A DNA stretch of 47,127 nt from DATJPR01 sp035506295 (lineage in GTDB: Bacteria > Bacteroidota > Ignavibacteria > UBA10030 > UBA6906). The notes under the pieces were generated by a model that had not been told where the DNA came from, searched no databases, and worked only from the letters and a program-made list of their open reading frames with translations. The position numbers and the translations under genes are program-made. Shown here piece after piece: positions 43,956-47,127 of the stretch. The stretch covers positions 1 to 47,127 of the forward strand of contig DATJPR010000017.1 of the NCBI GenBank assembly GCA_035506295.1, written 5' to 3'. Numbering within the stretch: position 1 is the stretch's first letter; every line of letters starts with the position of its first letter.

Positions 43956-45521
43956 GTGCAGGCGCGCGGCCGGTCCATATTGAAAAAAGTGCGGCTGGGA
44001 GTGTCCCTTACGGCGGGAGTGCTGATCGCTGCCGTGTTCCTTGCCTTTGCCGGCGTCCTTCCTCCGGCCCTGGTCGCAACCGCGACCTACCTTCAATTCC
44101 TTCCTTCGTTGTTGAAGTTCATCAATCTGCCGACCATCGTTGCCGCGGGCTTCGTTGTCGTCCTCGTTGCAACGCTGCTCTTCGGCCGCGTCTACTGCTC
44201 GTTCGTTTGTCCGCTCGGCGTTTTTCAGGACGGGTGTGCACGCCTGGCCAGGACCGTGAACAAGAAGCGGATCGAGCGGCCGGGTCCGCGGCACGATTGG
44301 GTCCGGTTCGGCATCCTCGGGGCAAGCGCCGTGAGTCTGATCGCGGGATCGACGCTGCTCGTCAATCTGCTGGACCCGTTCAGCAGTGCCGGACGCATCC
44401 TCACCCACCTCGTGCGCCCGTTCGTCTACGGCGGGAACAACTTTCTGGCGTGGCTTTCCGAGCTGCTCACGCTGTACTGGCTCAATCCTGTCGATCTGCC
44501 TCCGCAAAGTCTGCCTGCCGTGCTCATCGCGCTCGGAACCCTGGGCGTTGTTGGCTGGCTCTCGTATACACGCGGCCGTTTCTATTGCAATGTGATCTGC
44601 CCGGTGGGAGCGCTCCTCGGTCTGGTCTCCCGCGTCGCGCTCTTCAAGATTGCGATCGATCAGGAAGATTGCACGAGCTGCGGGCTGTGCGAAAAAGCGT
44701 GCAAGGGGGGTTGCATCGACAAAAAAAAGAAGACCGTCGACTTCGACCGTTGCGTTGGCTGCTTCAATTGTTTTGATGTGTGTGTCCGCGATGACATGTA
44801 TTTCACGACACCTTGGAAGGCCGTCGCAAAGCCTGTCCCGTCGGACGCCGGGAGAAGGAAATTCCTCCAGCGTTCTTCAGCCTCCATGGCTCTGCTCTTC
44901 CTGACGGGCGGCGGGAAGACCATCGTCCCGAAGAAGTTGACCACGGTTCGGACCGGGTCGCCGATGCCCGTCTCTCCCCCCGGCTCCAGGAGTCTTCAGC
45001 ACTTCACCGCGACGTGCACGGCCTGCCATCTCTGCGTCAGCGCGTGCATCGCCAATGTTCTGCAGCCATCATTGTTTGAATACGGTGTGTCAGGCGTGTT
45101 CCAGCCGAGGATGGACTATCGGTCCGGCTACTGCAACTACGACTGCACTGCGTGCGGCGACGTCTGTCCTTCGGGTGCTATCCTTCCTCTGGAAAAGGAG
45201 CAGAAGAAGCTCACGCAGCTGGGCATCGCGAAATTCGTCAAGGACAACTGCATCGTTAATACGGAGCACACAGACTGTGGCGCGTGCTCCGAACATTGCC
45301 CGACAAAAGCCGTGACCATGGTGAAGTTCACCGACAAGCTCGTGATCCCTGAGGTGCACGAGGAGTTCTGCATCGGTTGCGGCGCGTGCGAGCATGCGTG
45401 CCCCACCAAGCCCTTCAAGGCCATTTATGTCAACGCCAACTCCGTCCATGCAGTGGCGAAGAAGCCCGAAGTGAAGAAGGCCGAACCGGTGCCCGCTCAA
45501 CAAGAGGATTTTCCTTTCTAA
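43956..45521 (+). CDS. Membrane polyferredoxin (NapH/CcoG-like) with multiple [4Fe-4S] motifs
   Basis: 521 residues, GTG start at 43956; a TTG codon a few residues later is possible. About four or five transmembrane helices span residues 10-225. GRVYCSFVCPLG and GRFYCNVICPVG are the paired C-x3-C-P motifs of NapH-type proteins at the membrane face. Soluble iron-sulfur motifs follow: CTSCGLCEKAC, CVGCFNCFDVC, CTACHLCVSAC, CTACGDVCPSG, CGACSEHCP and CIGCGACEHACP. In the middle, RRKFLQRSSASMALLFL looks like an internal Tat-type signal, as if a membrane ferredoxin and an exported ferredoxin were fused. The C-terminus is a K/E/P linker ending EDFPF. It should pass electrons across or along the inner membrane, probably to the DUF362 partner. 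Confidence 0.85.
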   Translation: MQARGRSILKKVRLGVSLTAGVLIAAVFLAFAGVLPPALVATATYLQFLPSLLKFINLPTIVAAGFVVVLVATLLFGRVYCSFVCPLGVFQDGCARLARTVNKKRIERPGPRHDWVRFGILGASAVSLIAGSTLLVNLLDPFSSAGRILTHLVRPFVYGGNNFLAWLSELLTLYWLNPVDLPPQSLPAVLIALGTLGVVGWLSYTRGRFYCNVICPVGALLGLVSRVALFKIAIDQEDCTSCGLCEKACKGGCIDKKKKTVDFDRCVGCFNCFDVCVRDDMYFTTPWKAVAKPVPSDAGRRKFLQRSSASMALLFLTGGGKTIVPKKLTTVRTGSPMPVSPPGSRSLQHFTATCTACHLCVSACIANVLQPSLFEYGVSGVFQPRMDYRSGYCNYDCTACGDVCPSGAILPLEKEQKKLTQLGIAKFVKDNCIVNTEHTDCGACSEHCPTKAVTMVKFTDKLVIPEVHEEFCIGCGACEHACPTKPFKAIYVNANSVHAVAKKPEVKKAEPVPAQQEDFPF

Positions 45522-45605
45522 CTCCCCACCAAAGTCGCTGCTTCGGCGCTTGAATCTCACACCTCGTTGACGTATCATTGAGCGTCACAGCCGACGCCCT
45601 TCCCC

Positions 45606-46403
45606 ATGTCGAGAATTGTCACGGTTCTACCCGGTGTACTGTGTCTTGCCGCTGTTCTTGCGACAGCATTTGTCCGCGTTCCCGGAGAAGTCCTCGGGAC
45701 CGCAGTCTCGCAACCGGGAGAGGAATATACGTACGAGGTGAGCTGGACCTGGTTTAAGCTGGGGAGGATTCGCTTGCAGACACTAGCCGACGGCCGGGCA
45801 GAAGCGCATATCGATTCGTACCCGAACATTCCGTTCGTCGACCTGCACTCGGTGCACTTCACGAAGATGGACAGCCTGTGCTTCTCCCGGGCGTCGCTCT
45901 CGATGGAGAAATACGACTCCGTGTGGAAGGGGATGGACTACGTCTATGACTTGCCCGAGAAGAGGCTGATCGTTGAAGACATTCAGCTCAAGTCCCCGAC
46001 CGCACTTCCCGACTCGCGCGCGGCGAAGGACACCATTCTTCTCCCGTCGGCGCAATTTCTCGACGGGCTGTCGATCGCGTATTACCCCCGGCGATTCGTG
46101 CACACCGATACCACCATCACGGTCCCGACCGTGCTGTACGGGAAGCTGGGGGAGACGACGTTTGAATTTCACCGGCAGCAGACAACCGAATCGATCGACG
46201 CCCTTGAAAACCCGGTCAAGGTCGTGGAGATCAACGGGAGCACCTCGGCGGTCGGCATCTATGGCATGACCGGTGAGTTCACCGGCTGGTTTTCGGATGA
46301 CAGCGCTGCCGTTCCCATCAAGGGGAAGCTGAAAGTGCTCATCGGAAGCGTGTCGGTGGAATTAGTCAACTGGAACCGCAGAGGCTGGAGCCCGCCACAA
46401 TAA
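45606..46403 (+). CDS. DUF3108 family exported protein
   Basis: 265 residues from ATG 45606, no clear SD. A signal peptide (VLPGVLCLAAVLATAFV) is followed by GEEYTYEVSWTWFKLGRIRL, the typical opening of DUF3108 beta-barrel-like periplasmic proteins. Later blocks are DLHSVHFTKMDSLCFSRASLSMEK, DILLPS-type DTILLPSAQFLDGLSIAYY and the C-terminal WFSDDSAAVPIKGKLKVLIGSVSVEL, also typical. The family is thought to act in the cell envelope, but the function is not established. It follows the polyferredoxin by 84 bases and may be a separate unit. Confidence 0.85.
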   Translation: MSRIVTVLPGVLCLAAVLATAFVRVPGEVLGTAVSQPGEEYTYEVSWTWFKLGRIRLQTLADGRAEAHIDSYPNIPFVDLHSVHFTKMDSLCFSRASLSMEKYDSVWKGMDYVYDLPEKRLIVEDIQLKSPTALPDSRAAKDTILLPSAQFLDGLSIAYYPRRFVHTDTTITVPTVLYGKLGETTFEFHRQQTTESIDALENPVKVVEINGSTSAVGIYGMTGEFTGWFSDDSAAVPIKGKLKVLIGSVSVELVNWNRRGWSPPQ

Positions 46404-46481
46404 AATAAACCGGACCCCACCGTTCGGAAAACTCCCGTTCCCGACGTATTAAGTTGAGAGACCTCCCGCCATTTTCCCCAC

Positions 46482-47111
46482 ATGGAGGGTACGGCCTTGG
46501 AGTCGGAACGGTTCAAAGTACGGGGTTTGACGCGGTTGTCGGCCGAGTATCCACGCCGCCTGCTTTCTCCGAAATCGTTGTACCGGGAAGATCTGTGTGT
46601 TGTCGGGGACGTCCGCCTGCTCAACGAATCCGCGATCGGAGTCGTGAGCTCGCGCAGGATCCCCGGACGTCTCGTCCGCGAGGCGCACGATTGGGCTGTT
46701 TCCATGAAACTGTCCCGGCGGGTCATCGCCGGCGGGTTTCATTCCCCGATGGAGCGTGAATGCCTCAACCTTGTACTGTCGGGGTTGACCCGCGTCATCG
46801 TCTGTCCGGCGCGTGGCATCGGCCGAATGCGCATTCCCGCTGAATGGAAACCGCTCCTCGAATCGCAGCGACTGACCATCGTTTCCGGCATTGAACGGAC
46901 TCTCCGCCGCTCGACGGAGGCGCTCGCTGCACGGCGGAATGCGCTCGTCGCGTCGCTCGCAGATGTCGTCCTGGTCGTGCACGCATCTCCGGGCGGGGCC
47001 ACGGAACGGCTTGCACGCGAGATCGTTGCTCACGGGAAGAGGCTTGTCACTATCGGCGGGCCCGAAAACGACCGCCTGATCCGCCTTGGCGCCGAAATCT
47101 GGGATTGGTGA
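46482..47111 (+). CDS. Short DprA-like Rossmann-fold protein
   Basis: 209 residues from ATG 46482; TTG 46497 is an alternative start and has GGAGGG six bases upstream, which ATG lacks. The fold elements of DprA/Smf are recognisable but degenerate: IGVVSSRRIPGRLVREA (for G-S-R-x-P-S), RVIAGGFHSPMERECLNLVL (for S-G-x-A-x-G-I-D), RRNALVASLADVVLVVHASPGGATERLA (for R-N-R-I-I-A-x-L-S...V-V-E-A...S-G) and VTIGGPEN. Full-length DprA (about 300 or more) also has SAM and winged-helix domains, absent here. DprA loads RecA on single-stranded DNA in transformation; this short form may act elsewhere, for example as a nucleotide-binding protein. Confidence 0.7.
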   Translation: MEGTALESERFKVRGLTRLSAEYPRRLLSPKSLYREDLCVVGDVRLLNESAIGVVSSRRIPGRLVREAHDWAVSMKLSRRVIAGGFHSPMERECLNLVLSGLTRVIVCPARGIGRMRIPAEWKPLLESQRLTIVSGIERTLRRSTEALAARRNALVASLADVVLVVHASPGGATERLAREIVAHGKRLVTIGGPENDRLIRLGAEIWDW

Positions 47112-47112
47112 T

Positions 47113-47127
47113 GTGAAGACACAGCCG
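47113..47127 (+). CDS. Possible start of a further gene (GTG), cut by the window edge
   Basis: GTG AAG ACA CAG CCG follows the stop of the DprA-like gene by one base. Five codons cannot prove a gene; the tight spacing only hints at translational coupling. Confidence 0.15.

Overview
The window looks like part of a chromosome from a GC-rich member of the Bacteroidota/Ignavibacteriota side of the FCB group. The main clues are a secreted protein ending in a type IX secretion sorting domain (YPNPFNPST...GLYFYRL...KMMLLK), two TonB-dependent receptors with an N-terminal carboxypeptidase-regulatory-like domain, many lipoproteins, and patchy use of Shine-Dalgarno (SD) sequences. All family names come from reading the translated sequence by eye; no database search was possible.

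Left part (1-9.3 kb): a GH2 exo-glycosidase lipoprotein cut by the window edge; a tyrosine-recombinase-like protein that lacks the catalytic tyrosine, next to a small coiled-coil protein and a divergent HNH-type protein with a histone-like basic tail; a secreted lipoprotein of unknown function; an isoprenoid-synthase-like protein; rubrerythrin; AsnA; a small unknown protein; and a DUF6051-like alpha/beta hydrolase.

Middle part (9.4-29.8 kb): a polysaccharide utilisation region whose logic fits beta-mannan or glucomannan. Exported enzymes are a GH5 mannanase lipoprotein, a GH28-like protein, a second GH5 enzyme with an FN3-like module, a SASA-type acetylesterase and a third GH5 enzyme. Two enzymes have no signal peptide: a cellobiose/mannobiose 2-epimerase (AGE family) and a GH130 mannosyl-glucose phosphorylase. 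Together these match the known route mannobiose -> mannosyl-glucose -> mannose-1-phosphate + glucose. Downstream lie two closely related TonB-dependent receptors flanking a T9SS-secreted protein. No SusD is visible. The receptors form a mosaic: an almost identical plug-coding block beside more diverged flanks. Several dyads and direct repeats in the divergent promoter regions are candidate operators.

Right part (30-47 kb): an SDR oxidoreductase runs into a PAS-PAS-PAS-HisKA-HATPase-REC-REC-HPt hybrid kinase. A tightly packed six-gene set follows: a 741-aa lipoprotein, a membrane-anchored family-5 solute-binding protein with a TonB-like Lys/Glu/Pro repeat on the predicted cytoplasmic side, an exported unknown protein, two divergent Dpp-type permeases and a fused two-domain ATPase. 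The last four genes abut or overlap. This set is the best candidate here for an undescribed system. The window ends with a Tat-type DUF362 protein paired with a membrane polyferredoxin, a DUF3108 protein and a short DprA-like protein.

No rRNA, tRNA, CRISPR array or insertion sequence was seen.
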